From MFD01275-c22 sp963705885 (GTDB taxonomy: Bacteria > Actinomycetota > Actinomycetes > JACCUZ01), in assembly GCA_963705885.1 (NCBI GenBank), contig OY970120.1, positions 620,001 to 684,000 of the forward strand: a stretch of 64,000 nucleotides of DNA, written 5' to 3'. A program made the translations under genes and the position numbers. The first letter of the stretch is position 1. Every line of letters starts with the position of its first letter. The notes beneath the pieces are model-generated. The model did not search any database. It had not been told where the DNA came from and saw only the letters and a list, made by a program, of their open reading frames with translations. This document shows, piece after piece, positions 40,115 through 48,353 of the stretch.

Positions 40115-40510
40115 TTACAGCCCCGGCAGCCCGAGGCCGCCCGCCCCGCCGAGGCCCTCGGCGAGGGGGCCCATCGCCTTCTGCTGCAGCTCGGAGGCCG
40201 CGCGGTTGGCGTCGCGGATGGCGGCGACCACCAGGTCGGCCAGGCCCTCGGCGTCGGACGGGTCGATCGCGCTGGGGTCGATCTCGAGGCCGACCACCTC
40301 GCCGCCGCCGGTGACGGTCGCCCGCACGAGGCCGCCCCCTGCCGAGCCGGTGACCTCGGTGCGCCCCAGCTCCTCCTGCGCCGCGAGCAGCTGCTGCTGC
40401 ATCTGCTGGGCCTGCTCGAGCAGCTGGGAGAGGTCGCCGCCGCCGAGGCCGCCGAGGCCGCCCGGGCCGGTCTGGCCGGTCTGGTCGCCGCCGGGGATCA
40501 CCGTGGGCAC
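40115..40510 (-). CDS. YbaB/EbfC-family nucleoid-associated protein
   Basis: 131 residues. A Gly/Gln-rich leader of about 25 residues is followed by 'LSQLLEQAQQMQQQLLAAQE' coiled helix, 'VTGSAGGGLVRATVTGGGEV' and 'VVAAIRDANRAASELQQKAM'. It is a dimeric DNA-binding protein usually encoded between dnaX and recR, as here. GTG 40510. Four 9-bp repeats lie just upstream in its 5' region. Confidence 0.93.
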   Translation of the reverse strand: MPTVIPGGDQTGQTGPGGLGGLGGGDLSQLLEQAQQMQQQLLAAQEELGRTEVTGSAGGGLVRATVTGGGEVVGLEIDPSAIDPSDAEGLADLVVAAIRDANRAASELQQKAMGPLAEGLGGAGGLGLPGL

Positions 40511-40522
40511 GCTCCGCTCTCT

Positions 40523-40558
40523 GTCGAGATGGTCGGGATGGTCGGGATGGTCGAGATC
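40523..40558. repeat. Four 9-bp tandem repeats upstream of ybaB
   Basis: GTCGAGATG, GTCGGGATG, GTCGGGATG, GTCGAGATC in direct succession, 13 nt from the ybaB start, in the dnaX-ybaB gap. It may be a slippage-prone spacer or a binding array; nothing else is visible. Confidence 0.7.
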
Positions 40559-40615
40559 GTTGGACCGCGGGTCGGTCCCCGCCTGCGAGCCTACGGGCTG
40601 AGGGCGTCAGCGGGG

Positions 40616-42490
40616 TCAGCTGGCGTCGTACTCGCCGATGACCTTGGCACCGAGCTCGCGGGAGAGCAGGTCCTGGGAGCTGAGGCCGGTGTCGTCGGCG
40701 TCGTCGTCGTCGTGCGAGGGGGCGTCCGCAGGGTTTCCGGAGGTCTCGGCGGCCGCCTGGCCGGCGGACTCCTCGGCCGCGGCCGCCATCGCGGCTGCCC
40801 TTCCCCCCGTGGGCTCGGCCGGCGGCGCCGACCGGGCAGCGGGCGCCGGACCGGTGCCGGGCGGCTGGGTGGAGGGGTCGACGATCGCGTCAACCTTCCA
40901 GTCGACCCCGAGGACCTGGATGAGTGCCTCGCGGACGATCTCGTCGCTGCCGCCGCGCTGGAAGCTGTCGCGTGCCCCGGCGTTGACCATGGTCAGCGTG
41001 AGCCGGCCGGCGTCGAGCGCGGCCACCTGGGCGTTGTGGCTGAGCAGCGTCCAGGTGAACCGGCGCATCCCCTTCACGGCCTCGAGCACGTCGGGCCACA
41101 TCCGGCGCACGGTCACCAGGTCGACCCCGCCGCCCTCCGGCGACGGGGCGGGCTCCTGGGCTGCCGGCTCCTGCGCTGTCGGCTCCTGCGCTGTCGGCTC
41201 CTGGGTGGTCGGCCCGGGCGCAGCGCGCGGGGGGACCGCCTCGTGGGCCGGCGGCGAGGTGGGCCGCTGCACCCGTGGAGCGGGCGCGGCCGAGGGAGCC
41301 GGCTGCTCGCCCGGGGACGGGGCGCCGGCGATGGACGCGCGGCGCTCGAGCCGGTCGATGCGGGCGGCGAGGCCGCGCTCGGCGTCGTCGGCGGCCGGCA
41401 GCAGCACCCGGGCGCAGATCAGCTCGAGCTGCAGGCGGGGAGCGGTGGCCCCGCGCATCTCGGTGAGCCCGGCGTTGACCACGTCGGCGGCCCGCGAGAG
41501 CTGGGCGGCACCGAAGTGGGCTGCCTGCTGGCGCATCCGCTCGAGCTCGTCGGCCGGGTGCTCACCGAGGATGCTGCCGGCGGCGTCGGGGACGGCGTCG
41601 AGGATGATCAGGTCACGCAGCCGCTCGAGCAGGTCCTCGGCGAACCGGCGCGGGTCGTGGCCGCCCTCGACGACCCGGTCGACGATCTCGAACACGGCGG
41701 CCGCATCGGCGGCGGCGAACGCGTCGACGGTGTCGTCGAGCAGGCTGGCGTCGGTGTAGCCGAGCAGGGCCGCCGCCCCGGCGTAGGTCAGGCCCTCGGG
41801 CCCGGCCCCGGCGAGCAGCTGGTCGAGCACGCTCATCGAGTCGCGCACCGACCCTCGGCCGGCGCGGACCACCAGGGACAGGACCGTCGGGTCGACGGCG
41901 ACCTTCTCCTGCTCGCACAGGCCGGCGAGATGGCTGTGCAGCTCGCCCGGCGGCACGAGCCGGAACGGGTAGTGGTGGGTGCGCGAGCGGATGGTCGCGA
42001 TGACCTTCTCGGGCTCGGTCGTCGCGAAGACGAACATCACGTGCTCGGGAGGCTCCTCGACGAGCTTGAGCAGGGCGTTGAAGCCCTCGCGCGAGACCAT
42101 GTGCGCCTCGTCGATGATGTAGATCTTGAAGCGCGACGACGCGGGAGCGTAGAACGCCCGCTCGCGCAGGTCGCGCGCGTCGTCGACGCCGCCGTGGCTG
42201 GCCGCGTCGATCTCGATGACGTCGAGGCTGCCGCCGCCGGCGGGACCGAGGTCCTGGCAGGACTGGCAGGTGCCGCAGGGGTCGGGCGTCGGTCCCTGCT
42301 CGCAGTTCAGGCAGCGGGCGAGGATGCGGGCGCTGGTCGTCTTGCCGCACCCGCGCGGGCCGCTGAACAGGTAGGCGTGGTGGGTGCGCCTGCCCGCGAG
42401 GGCGTTGCGCAGCGGGGTGGTGACGTGCTCCTGGCCGATCACGTCCGCGAAGGTCGCGGGGCGGTAGCGGCGGTAGAGCGCTTGGGTCAC
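40616..42490 (-). CDS. dnaX: DNA polymerase III subunit gamma/tau
   Basis: 624 residues. AAA+ clamp-loader ATPase with Walker A GPRGCGKT (44-51), the zinc cysteines in 'CLNCEQGPTPDPCGTCQSC', Walker B 'IIDEAHM' and sensor 1 'FATTEPEKV'. Domain III follows, then a Pro/Ala/Glu linker and a tau-like C-terminal domain ('VDLVTVRRMWPDVLEAVKGM'). The linker holds four pentapeptide repeats (QEP). It drives loading of the sliding clamp and organises the replicase. ATG 42490; the SRP RNA is encoded just upstream on the same strand. Confidence 0.96.
   Translation of the reverse strand: MTQALYRRYRPATFADVIGQEHVTTPLRNALAGRRTHHAYLFSGPRGCGKTTSARILARCLNCEQGPTPDPCGTCQSCQDLGPAGGGSLDVIEIDAASHGGVDDARDLRERAFYAPASSRFKIYIIDEAHMVSREGFNALLKLVEEPPEHVMFVFATTEPEKVIATIRSRTHHYPFRLVPPGELHSHLAGLCEQEKVAVDPTVLSLVVRAGRGSVRDSMSVLDQLLAGAGPEGLTYAGAAALLGYTDASLLDDTVDAFAAADAAAVFEIVDRVVEGGHDPRRFAEDLLERLRDLIILDAVPDAAGSILGEHPADELERMRQQAAHFGAAQLSRAADVVNAGLTEMRGATAPRLQLELICARVLLPAADDAERGLAARIDRLERRASIAGAPSPGEQPAPSAAPAPRVQRPTSPPAHEAVPPRAAPGPTTQEPTAQEPTAQEPAAQEPAPSPEGGGVDLVTVRRMWPDVLEAVKGMRRFTWTLLSHNAQVAALDAGRLTLTMVNAGARDSFQRGGSDEIVREALIQVLGVDWKVDAIVDPSTQPPGTGPAPAARSAPPAEPTGGRAAAMAAAAEESAGQAAAETSGNPADAPSHDDDDADDTGLSSQDLLSRELGAKVIGEYDAS
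41151..41210. repeat. 15-bp in-frame tandem repeat inside dnaX
   Basis: Four units (41151, 41166, 41181, 41196), two of them identical, encode TTQEP-TAQEP-TAQEP-AAQEP in the flexible linker of the tau region. Being multiples of three, copy-number changes would keep the frame. Confidence 0.8.
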
Positions 42491-42545
42491 GGCCCGACCC
42501 TAGCCCGCCGGACCGTCAGCCGATCGGGCCCGTCCCCACACATGC

Positions 42546-42638
42546 AGGGACCCCCCGCACACCCGCCAGAGCCTGCCTACCCTTGCTGCCTTCCGGCCCT
42601 GGGGGAGTTCAGCGGGATGACGCCGCACGAGGGGTCAC
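42546..42638 (-). ncRNA. ffs: Signal recognition particle RNA (4.5S, small bacterial type)
   Basis: The minus strand carries the SRP domain IV signature GGAAGGCAGCAAGGGTA within a long hairpin whose ends GACCCC and GGGGTC pair. The flanking 'CATCCCGCTGAACTCCCCCA' is typical. It binds Ffh for co-translational membrane targeting. Ends are approximate (about 93 nt). It is placed immediately upstream of dnaX. Confidence 0.93.
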
Positions 42639-42716
42639 CCGGAAGTCTAACGGCTTCGCCGGAGCGCTCCAGGTGGGCAGTCGGTCCCCCTGATCTGCTC
42701 CGGTACCCTCGTCGGC

Positions 42717-42801
42717 GGAGGATTCGCCTAGTGGCCTAGGGCGCACGCTTGGAAAGCGTGTTGGGGGAAACCCCTCGCGAGTTCGAATCTCGCATCCTCC
42801 G
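42717..42801 (+). tRNA. tRNA-Ser (anticodon GGA)
   Basis: Class II tRNA. Acceptor GGAGGAT/ATCCTCC, anticodon stem CACGC/GCGTG with loop TTGGAAA (anticodon GGA, codon UCC), a long variable arm TTGGGGGAAACCCCTC, and T arm GCGAG-TTCGAAT-CTCGC. Discriminator G; CCA is not encoded. Confidence 0.95.
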
Positions 42802-42830
42802 CCCAAGCATCCGTCGAGTGCCAGACCCGA

Positions 42831-42875
42831 ACGTCGGCGCCCGACGTCGGCGCCCGACGTCGGCGCCCGACGTCG
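42831..42875. repeat. 13-bp tandem repeats downstream of tRNA-Ser(GGA)
   Basis: ACGTCGGCGCCCG is present three times exactly (42831, 42844, 42857), then ACGTCG. Each unit contains GGCGCC, and GACGTC spans the junctions, so several strong hairpins can form. It lies between the tRNA and the subtilase promoter region and may terminate tRNA transcription. Confidence 0.75.
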
Positions 42876-42892
42876 CCCCCTCCCCGGCACTA

Positions 42893-42908
42893 GTCGGACA
42901 TAGCCGAC
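42893..42908. promoter_or_regulatory. Inverted repeat in the subtilase promoter region
   Basis: GTCGG-N6-CCGAC lies just before a possible -10 TATGTT (about 42914-42920). It could be an operator for the secreted protease gene. Confidence 0.35.
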
Positions 42909-42994
42909 AAAGGTTATGTTTCGCCTCTGAGATCGCGGCGTTCCACTCCTCCGACCGTACGAGAAGGCGCCTCGGTCAGGAGAGGAGCGCGCTG

Positions 42995-44665
42995 ATGCGT
43001 CTAGCCCACAAGGCGATGACGTCCGTCGCGTCCGTCGGGGCCCTGCTGATGCTCGGGGTCCCGGTCGCATCGTCCACCGAGGGTGCGGCAGGCGGAGCCG
43101 AGACGACGTACCTCGTCATGTACAAGCAGAACGCCTCGAGCACCGGGGCCGCCCGGGCGGTCGAGTCCGCGGGCGGAACTCTCGTGGTGAACCACCGCCA
43201 GATCGGGGTCGCGATCGCGAGGTCGGCCGACCCGAGCTTCGCGGCCGCCCTGGAGACCGACAAGTCCGTGCAGGGCGTGGCCGAGTCGAGCAGCCCGATC
43301 GCGCAGGCAGGGCCGGGTGGCGCCGACGCCGCGGACGAGCAGCCCTCCGAGCTGCCGAACGAGCCGGCGACTCCGGACAGCCTCGCCGCCCTGCAGTGGG
43401 ACATGCGCCAGATCCACGCCTTCGAGGCGCACAGCGTCACGGGCGGCAGCCCGCTCGTCACGGTGGGGGACATCGACACCGGCCTGGACAAGGACCACCC
43501 GGACCTGGTGCAGAACATCGACTTCGCCGAGAGCGCCTCGTGCGAGACCGGTCTCCCCGTCCAGGACCCCGACGCCTGGGACGACCGGCACGGCCACGGG
43601 ACCCACACGGCCGGGACCGTCGCCGCGGCCGACAACGGGTTCGGGATCACCGGAGTGGCCCCGAACGTCAAGGTCGCCGGCATCAAGTCGTCCAACGACG
43701 ACGGCTACTTCTTCGTCGAGATGGTCGTCTGCTCGATGCTCTGGGCCGGCGGCGCCGAGATGGACGACCCGGCGACCCCCGGCGTCGACTTCCCGGCGAC
43801 GACCGGCCCCCGCGTCGACGTGACCAACAACAGCTACTACATGGACCCGTTCCTCTACAACTGCCGCAACGACGCCGAGCAGCGGCTGCTGTGGAAGGCG
43901 GCCCAGCGCGCCACGAACTTCGCCACCAAGCAGGGCGTGACGCACGTGGCCTCGCAGGGCAACGACAGCGACGACAAGGCCCACCCGACCTACGACGCCT
44001 CCAGCCCCGACTACCCACCGGGCAGCGAGCAGGAGCGTGACATCACCAACGCCTGCGTCGTGGTCCCGCTCGAGCTGCCCGGTGTCGTCGGCGTCACCGC
44101 CGTGGGCAACACCAAGCAGGTCGACGGCAACGACGACCCCGACGAGTACCTGAAGTCGTACTACTCGGCCTACGGCGTCGGCGTGGCCGAGGTGACCGCA
44201 CCCGGGGGCGACTTCTACTACGGCCGCGGCACCGAGGCGGTCAACGGCCTGGTGCTCTCGACCTGGCCGTCGGAGCGCGCCTGCGGACGGTCGGTCAAGG
44301 AGGACCCGGGAACACCGCCGGGGGCGGCCACGACCTACTGCTACCTGCAGGGCACGTCGATGGCCGGCCCGCACGTGGCCGGCGTGGCCGCGCTGATCGT
44401 CAGCCGCCACGGGGACCTGCGCAACCCCCAGAACGGCACGATGCGGCCCGGCGCCGTCGCGGCCTACCTGCAGCAGACGGCAGACCCGCAGCCGTGCCCG
44501 ACCGAGCTCCCGTCGCAGGGGGCTGCGGGCACGAGCCGGGCCAACACGCCGTACGCGAGCTCCACGCGTCCGGACGGCTCGCCGCAGGAGTGCCAGGGCG
44601 GCGAGGGCCACAACTCCTGGTACGGCAGCGGGCAGGTCAACGCGCTGAGCGCCGTGACCCGCTAG
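42995..44665 (+). CDS. Secreted S8 (subtilisin-family) serine peptidase
   Basis: 556 residues. A signal peptide occupies about 1-26 (MRLAHK basic start, hydrophobic core, 'VASS'). An I9-like propeptide follows ('YLVMYKQNASS', 'VVNHRQIGVAIARS'), then the catalytic domain with D161 (VGDIDTG), H201 (HGHGTHTAG), the probable oxyanion Asn N323 (SQGND) and S455 (GTSMAGPH). Several cysteines (183, 246, 290, 354, 430, 449) suggest disulfides. It is an extracellular protease. AGGAGAGGAG about 8 nt upstream supports ATG 42995; the longer frame runs through the tRNA and repeats. Confidence 0.92.
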   Translation: MRLAHKAMTSVASVGALLMLGVPVASSTEGAAGGAETTYLVMYKQNASSTGAARAVESAGGTLVVNHRQIGVAIARSADPSFAAALETDKSVQGVAESSSPIAQAGPGGADAADEQPSELPNEPATPDSLAALQWDMRQIHAFEAHSVTGGSPLVTVGDIDTGLDKDHPDLVQNIDFAESASCETGLPVQDPDAWDDRHGHGTHTAGTVAAADNGFGITGVAPNVKVAGIKSSNDDGYFFVEMVVCSMLWAGGAEMDDPATPGVDFPATTGPRVDVTNNSYYMDPFLYNCRNDAEQRLLWKAAQRATNFATKQGVTHVASQGNDSDDKAHPTYDASSPDYPPGSEQERDITNACVVVPLELPGVVGVTAVGNTKQVDGNDDPDEYLKSYYSAYGVGVAEVTAPGGDFYYGRGTEAVNGLVLSTWPSERACGRSVKEDPGTPPGAATTYCYLQGTSMAGPHVAGVAALIVSRHGDLRNPQNGTMRPGAVAAYLQQTADPQPCPTELPSQGAAGTSRANTPYASSTRPDGSPQECQGGEGHNSWYGSGQVNALSAVTR

Positions 44666-44680
44666 GACCGCTGTGTCGTC

Positions 44681-44719
44681 GTCGACGGCGTCCACCCGTC
44701 CGTGGTGGGCGCCGTCGAC
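44681..44719. terminator. Bidirectional hairpin terminator
   Basis: GTCGACGGCGTCCACC and GGTGGGCGCCGTCGAC form a 16-bp stem with a single T:G wobble and a 7-nt loop, between the convergent subtilase and HerA-like genes. Confidence 0.75.
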
Positions 44720-44741
44720 ACGTCCGGGGTCTCTCGCGCCC

Positions 44742-46307
44742 TCAGCGGCTGCGCGTGCCGAAGATGCTGCGTGCGATCTCGCGGCCGACGACGGCAGCAG
44801 CCGACCTGGCCGCCTGCTTGAAGGCGCTGGACCTGATGACCTTCTCGGCCGTCGACTGCTGCTCGCGCGGGGCCTTCGCCTTGCCGGAGCGCTTCCTGCC
44901 GGACGTCTTCCTGGCGGGCTCGTCCTCGTCGGCCGCCGGCTCGGGGGCCTTGCGCAGCTTGGCGGCCAGCCGCTCGTACGCGGAGTCGCGGTCGACCTGC
45001 TCGGCGTACTTCCCGCCCAGCGCCGACGCCTTCACGCTCGCGATGAGCACGGCGGGGTCGGCCGGTGCCATCAGCGACTGCGGGGCGCGCAGCCGGGTCC
45101 ACGCCACCGGGGTCGGCGCACCCCGGTCGGAGAGCACCGTGATGACGGCCTCGCCGATGCCGAGCTGCGTCAGCACCTCCTCGAGGTCGTAGGGCGAGTT
45201 CGGGAACGTCGACGCGGTCGCCTTGAGCGCCTTCGCGTCCTCGGGGGTGAACGCACGCAGCGCGTGCTGCACGCGGTTGCCGAGCTGGGCGAGGACGTCG
45301 CGGGGTACGTCCTTGGGCGTCTGGGTCACGAAGAAGACGCCGACGCCCTTGGACCGGATGAGCCGCACGGTCTGCGCGATCGCGTCGAGGAAGGCATCGG
45401 ACGCGTCGTCGAAGAGCAGGTGCGCCTCGTCGAAGAAGAACACCAGCTTGGGCTTGTCGATGTCGCCGACCTCGGGCAGCTCCTGGAACAGGTCGGCCAG
45501 CAGCCACATGAGGAAGGTCGAGAACAGTCGCGGCTGGTCCTGCAGCTGGGGCAGCTCGAGCAGCGACACGATGCCCCTGCCCGCGTCGTCGACCCGCATG
45601 AGGTCCGACGTGTCGAACTCGGGCTCGCCGAAGAACTCGTCCGCGCCCTGGTCCTCGAACGCGATGAGCTCGCGCAGGATCACCCCTGCCGTGGAGCGCG
45701 CCAGACCGCCGAGCTCCTTGAGCTCGTCCTTGCCTTCGTCGCTGGTGAGGAACGCCACGACGGCACGGAGGTCCTTCAGGTCCAGCATCGGCAGTCCGGC
45801 CTTGTCGGCGAAGTGGAACACCAGGCCGAGCGAGGACTCCTGCACCTTGTTGAGGCCGAGCACCTTCGCCAGCAGCGTCGGGCCGAACGACGTGATCGTG
45901 GCGCGCAGCTGGTGACCCTCACCGCGCCCACCCAGCGCGAGCAGCTCGACGGGGCAGCCCAGCCCCGACCACTCCTGGCCGACCTCCTCGGCGCGTGCGG
46001 AGATCTTGTCGTTGGCCTCGCCGGGCACCGCCAGGCCCGACAGGTCGCCCTTGATGTCGGCGGCGAGCACCGGGACGCCGGCAGCCGACAGCTGCTCGGC
46101 CATCAGCTGCAGGGTCTTGGTCTTGCCGGTGCCGGTCGCCCCGGCGACCAGCCCGTGCCGGTTGACCATCGCGAGCGGGATGCGCACGGCCGCGTCGGAC
46201 TTCGCCTCGCCGTCGACGACCAGCGCGCCCAGCTCGAGCGCCGGGCCCTCGAAGGCGTAGCCGTCGGTCACCGCCGCGACGTGGTCGACGGTCTCTTTGC
46301 CCGACAT
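44742..46307 (-). CDS. HerA-like helicase/ATPase (DUF853, YjgR family)
   Basis: 521 residues. Walker A GATGTGKTKTLQ is near 56-67 after 'MVNRHGLVAG', followed by 'VLAADIKGDLSGLAVPG'. Walker B is 'KLVFFFDEAHLLFDDASDAF', and the sensor 'FFVTQTPKDVPRDVLAQLGN' and arginine-finger region are present. A basic low-complexity tail ('RKTSGRKRSGKAKAPREQ') follows. It belongs to the FtsK/HerA superfamily, but the YjgR branch has no defined role; a DNA- or nucleotide-driven motor is likely. It shares a 50-bp divergent promoter region with the VapB-like gene. Confidence 0.9.
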   Translation of the reverse strand: MSGKETVDHVAAVTDGYAFEGPALELGALVVDGEAKSDAAVRIPLAMVNRHGLVAGATGTGKTKTLQLMAEQLSAAGVPVLAADIKGDLSGLAVPGEANDKISARAEEVGQEWSGLGCPVELLALGGRGEGHQLRATITSFGPTLLAKVLGLNKVQESSLGLVFHFADKAGLPMLDLKDLRAVVAFLTSDEGKDELKELGGLARSTAGVILRELIAFEDQGADEFFGEPEFDTSDLMRVDDAGRGIVSLLELPQLQDQPRLFSTFLMWLLADLFQELPEVGDIDKPKLVFFFDEAHLLFDDASDAFLDAIAQTVRLIRSKGVGVFFVTQTPKDVPRDVLAQLGNRVQHALRAFTPEDAKALKATASTFPNSPYDLEEVLTQLGIGEAVITVLSDRGAPTPVAWTRLRAPQSLMAPADPAVLIASVKASALGGKYAEQVDRDSAYERLAAKLRKAPEPAADEDEPARKTSGRKRSGKAKAPREQQSTAEKVIRSSAFKQAARSAAAVVGREIARSIFGTRSR

Positions 46308-46344
46308 GCACGACTCCCTGCACCGACCAGTGGGGACGCCAGCC

Positions 46345-46350
46345 TATGCT
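46345..46350 (+). promoter_or_regulatory. -10 element, leaderless promoter of the VapB-like gene
   Basis: TATGCT ends 7 nt before GTG 46358. The intervening CGGAGGG is too close to the start to be a usable ribosome site. Confidence 0.5.
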
Positions 46351-46357
46351 CGGAGGG

Positions 46358-46654
46358 GTGATCTTCAAGGCCGTCGGGGAGTCAAGGCCCTACCCGGAGC
46401 ACGGGTACACGCAGAGCCAGTGGGGTGAGCTGAGCCCGACCCAGGTGCGACTCGACCAGCTCGTGACCACCAAGCGACTGCTCGACCTCGACGTGCTCAT
46501 GACCGAGGAGTCGACGTACTTCGGGGACCTGTTCGCCCATGTCGTCGAGTGGCGCGGCGACCTCTACCTCGAGGACGGGCTGCACCGCGCCCTGCGCGCC
46601 GCACTGCAGCAGCGGCACGTCCTGCACGCCCGCGTCCTCTCCCTCCCGGACTGA
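46358..46654 (+). CDS. Conserved actinobacterial protein annotated elsewhere as a VapB-family antitoxin
   Basis: 98 residues: 'MIFKAVGESRPYPEHGYTQS', then 'VRLDQLVTTKRLLDLDVLMT', 'YFGDLFAHVVEWRGDLYLED' and a terminal helix. I recall closely similar proteins upstream of LytR_C genes in Streptomyces and relatives labelled VapB antitoxin, but no toxin (PIN) gene is adjacent and no ribbon-helix-helix is obvious, so the label is doubtful. Leaderless GTG 46358. The LytR_C gene follows 13 nt later. Confidence 0.8.
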   Translation: MIFKAVGESRPYPEHGYTQSQWGELSPTQVRLDQLVTTKRLLDLDVLMTEESTYFGDLFAHVVEWRGDLYLEDGLHRALRAALQQRHVLHARVLSLPD

Positions 46655-46667
46655 GCGGCCCGGCCGC

Positions 46668-47222
46668 ATGAGCATGTTCACGCCACCCGGCACGGGCGCG
46701 CGCCGACCGGGCCGCCGGTCCGGCCTGGGCCGGCGACTGCTCGTCGTCACGGTCGCGATGGCGGCGATCGTGGCCGGTGCGTGGACGGCCTGGCAGGCAG
46801 GCGCGGGCGCGGACGACGTACGAGCGACGCCCGGGCCGTCGTGCCCCGCACCGAGCCCGACGCCCACCGTCGTGCCCGCTGCGGAGGTCACGGTCAACAT
46901 CTTCAACGCGACCGAGACGCGGGGCCTGGCCGCGCGCGTCGCGAAGGAGATGAAGCGGCGCGGCTTCGTGGTCGGGGAGGTCGACAACGACCCGGCGAAG
47001 CGGGCGGTGACGGGTGCGGCCGAGGTGCGCCACAGCGCAGCCGGTGCCGACGCGGCCCGCACCGTCGCGGCGCAGGTGGGGCAGGTCGTCACCGTCCCCG
47101 ACCAGCGCAAGGAGCCGACGGTCGACCTCGTGCTCGGCGCGGCGTTCGCAGCGCTTGTCCCGCCGGAGCAGGCCGCGGCGGCGCTCGAGCCGACGCCGCA
47201 GCCCGTCCCGCGCGGCTGCTGA
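46668..47222 (+). CDS. LytR C-terminal domain protein, membrane anchored
   Basis: 184 residues. A basic cytoplasmic segment, one transmembrane helix (about 23-43, 'LLVVTVAMAAIVAGAW'), a Pro/Ser/Thr linker and a LytR_C domain ('VTVNIFNATETRGLAARVAK', 'VVGEVDNDPAKRAVTGAAEV'). LytR_C domains occur outside the membrane alone or fused to LCP cell-wall glycopolymer ligases; this one lacks the LCP domain. ATG 46668 lies 13 nt after the VapB-like gene, implying co-transcription. Confidence 0.87.
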   Translation: MSMFTPPGTGARRPGRRSGLGRRLLVVTVAMAAIVAGAWTAWQAGAGADDVRATPGPSCPAPSPTPTVVPAAEVTVNIFNATETRGLAARVAKEMKRRGFVVGEVDNDPAKRAVTGAAEVRHSAAGADAARTVAAQVGQVVTVPDQRKEPTVDLVLGAAFAALVPPEQAAAALEPTPQPVPRGC

Positions 47223-47252
47223 CGACTGGACCGGGCCCTAGCGGGAAATCGC

Positions 47253-47429
47253 ATGCGTCTGCCACTTCCCGGACCCACCGCCGTGCTCGGCTCCGCGGTG
47301 GCGGCCGCCGAGGCCGTCGAGACCGCGATCGGGCTCGTGCCCCGCATGGCCGACGCCCTGACCCGGGTGCTCGACCGCATCGACACGGCGCTGCTGGACT
47401 GGGAGCCGGGACGACGAGCCCCCGGCTGA
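47253..47429 (+). CDS. Small hypothetical protein, 58 residues, helical
   Basis: ATG 47253 to TGA 47427-47429. The sequence is one or two amphipathic helices ('AVAAAEAVETAIGLVPRMAD', 'ALTRVLDRIDTALLDWEPG') with regular acidic/hydrophobic alternation. A weak GCGGGA lies about 6 nt upstream. It fills the gap between the LytR_C and alpha/beta-hydrolase genes with coherent coding character. No homologue is recognised; expression is uncertain. Confidence 0.45.
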   Translation: MRLPLPGPTAVLGSAVAAAEAVETAIGLVPRMADALTRVLDRIDTALLDWEPGRRAPG

Positions 47430-47474
47430 CGACCAGCGCGATGAGTTCTGCCGGCCCGTCCGGTCTGCACACGC

Positions 47475-48344
47475 ATGACGGAGACGGTCGTGACGGCGGA
47501 CGGGGTCGACCTGTGCGTGCAGACCTTCGGCCGGGAGGAGGACCCGGCCGTGCTGCTGATCGCCGGGGCGACCCAGTCGATGGACTGGTGGGACGTCGCG
47601 TTCTGTGAGCGCCTCGCCGGCGCGGGCCGCCTCGTCGTGCGCTACGACCACCGCGACACCGGGCGCTCCACCAGCTGCCCGCCGGGCGAGCCGTCGTACT
47701 CCGGCACCGACCTCGCGACGGACCCGCGCCGCGTCCTCGACGGGCTCGGCATCGACCGCGCACATCTCGTGGGGCTCTCGATGGGGGGCGGACTCGCCCA
47801 GCGCCTGGCCGCGCTGGATGCCGACCGGGTGCTCACGGTCACGCTGATCGCTACGAGCGCCGCCGGAGCTCGCTCGTCAAGAGTGAGCCTGCCGGAGATG
47901 GAGCCGCGGGTCGCCGCGACCTTCGACGACCCCGCTCCGGAGCCGGACTGGACAGACCGCAAGGCCGTCGTGGACTACCTCGTCGAGGCCGAGCGACCGT
48001 TCGCCGGCACGCTCGGGTTCGACGAGGCCCGGGTGCGCCGCCTCGCGGGGATCGCGGTCGACCGCACTCGCGACGTCGCGGCCGCGGTGACCAACCACTG
48101 GCTCGTGGTCGACGGGCCGGCCGACGCGTTCCGCCTCGCCGACATCCCGGTGCCCACGCTGGTCATGCACGGCACCGCGGACCCGCTCTTCCCGTTCGGC
48201 CACGGTGAGGCGCTGGCGGCTGAGATCCCGGCCGCGAGACTCGTCCCGCTGCCCGGCATGGGGCACGAGGTGCCGCCACCCGGCCTCTGGGACCTCGTCG
48301 TGCCGACGATCACCCGGCACACGTCACCGGGCCGTGGCGACTGA
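47475..48344 (+). CDS. Alpha/beta-hydrolase fold protein
   Basis: 289 residues. Oxyanion region 'LLIAGATQSMDWWD', 'VVRYDHRDTGRST', nucleophile elbow 'LVGLSMGGGLAQRLA' (Ser), acid in 'VMHGTADPLFPF' and His in 'LPGMGHEVPP' complete the triad. It is similar to esterases and epoxide/haloalkane-type hydrolases; the substrate is unknown. ATG 47475 follows the small helical gene by 45 nt. Confidence 0.9.
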   Translation: MTETVVTADGVDLCVQTFGREEDPAVLLIAGATQSMDWWDVAFCERLAGAGRLVVRYDHRDTGRSTSCPPGEPSYSGTDLATDPRRVLDGLGIDRAHLVGLSMGGGLAQRLAALDADRVLTVTLIATSAAGARSSRVSLPEMEPRVAATFDDPAPEPDWTDRKAVVDYLVEAERPFAGTLGFDEARVRRLAGIAVDRTRDVAAAVTNHWLVVDGPADAFRLADIPVPTLVMHGTADPLFPFGHGEALAAEIPAARLVPLPGMGHEVPPPGLWDLVVPTITRHTSPGRGD

Positions 48345-48353
48345 GAAGGAGAG

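Noticed and set aside
46358..46654. Toxin-antitoxin system
   Set aside because: No toxin gene is adjacent and the protein has no evident antitoxin DNA-binding fold.
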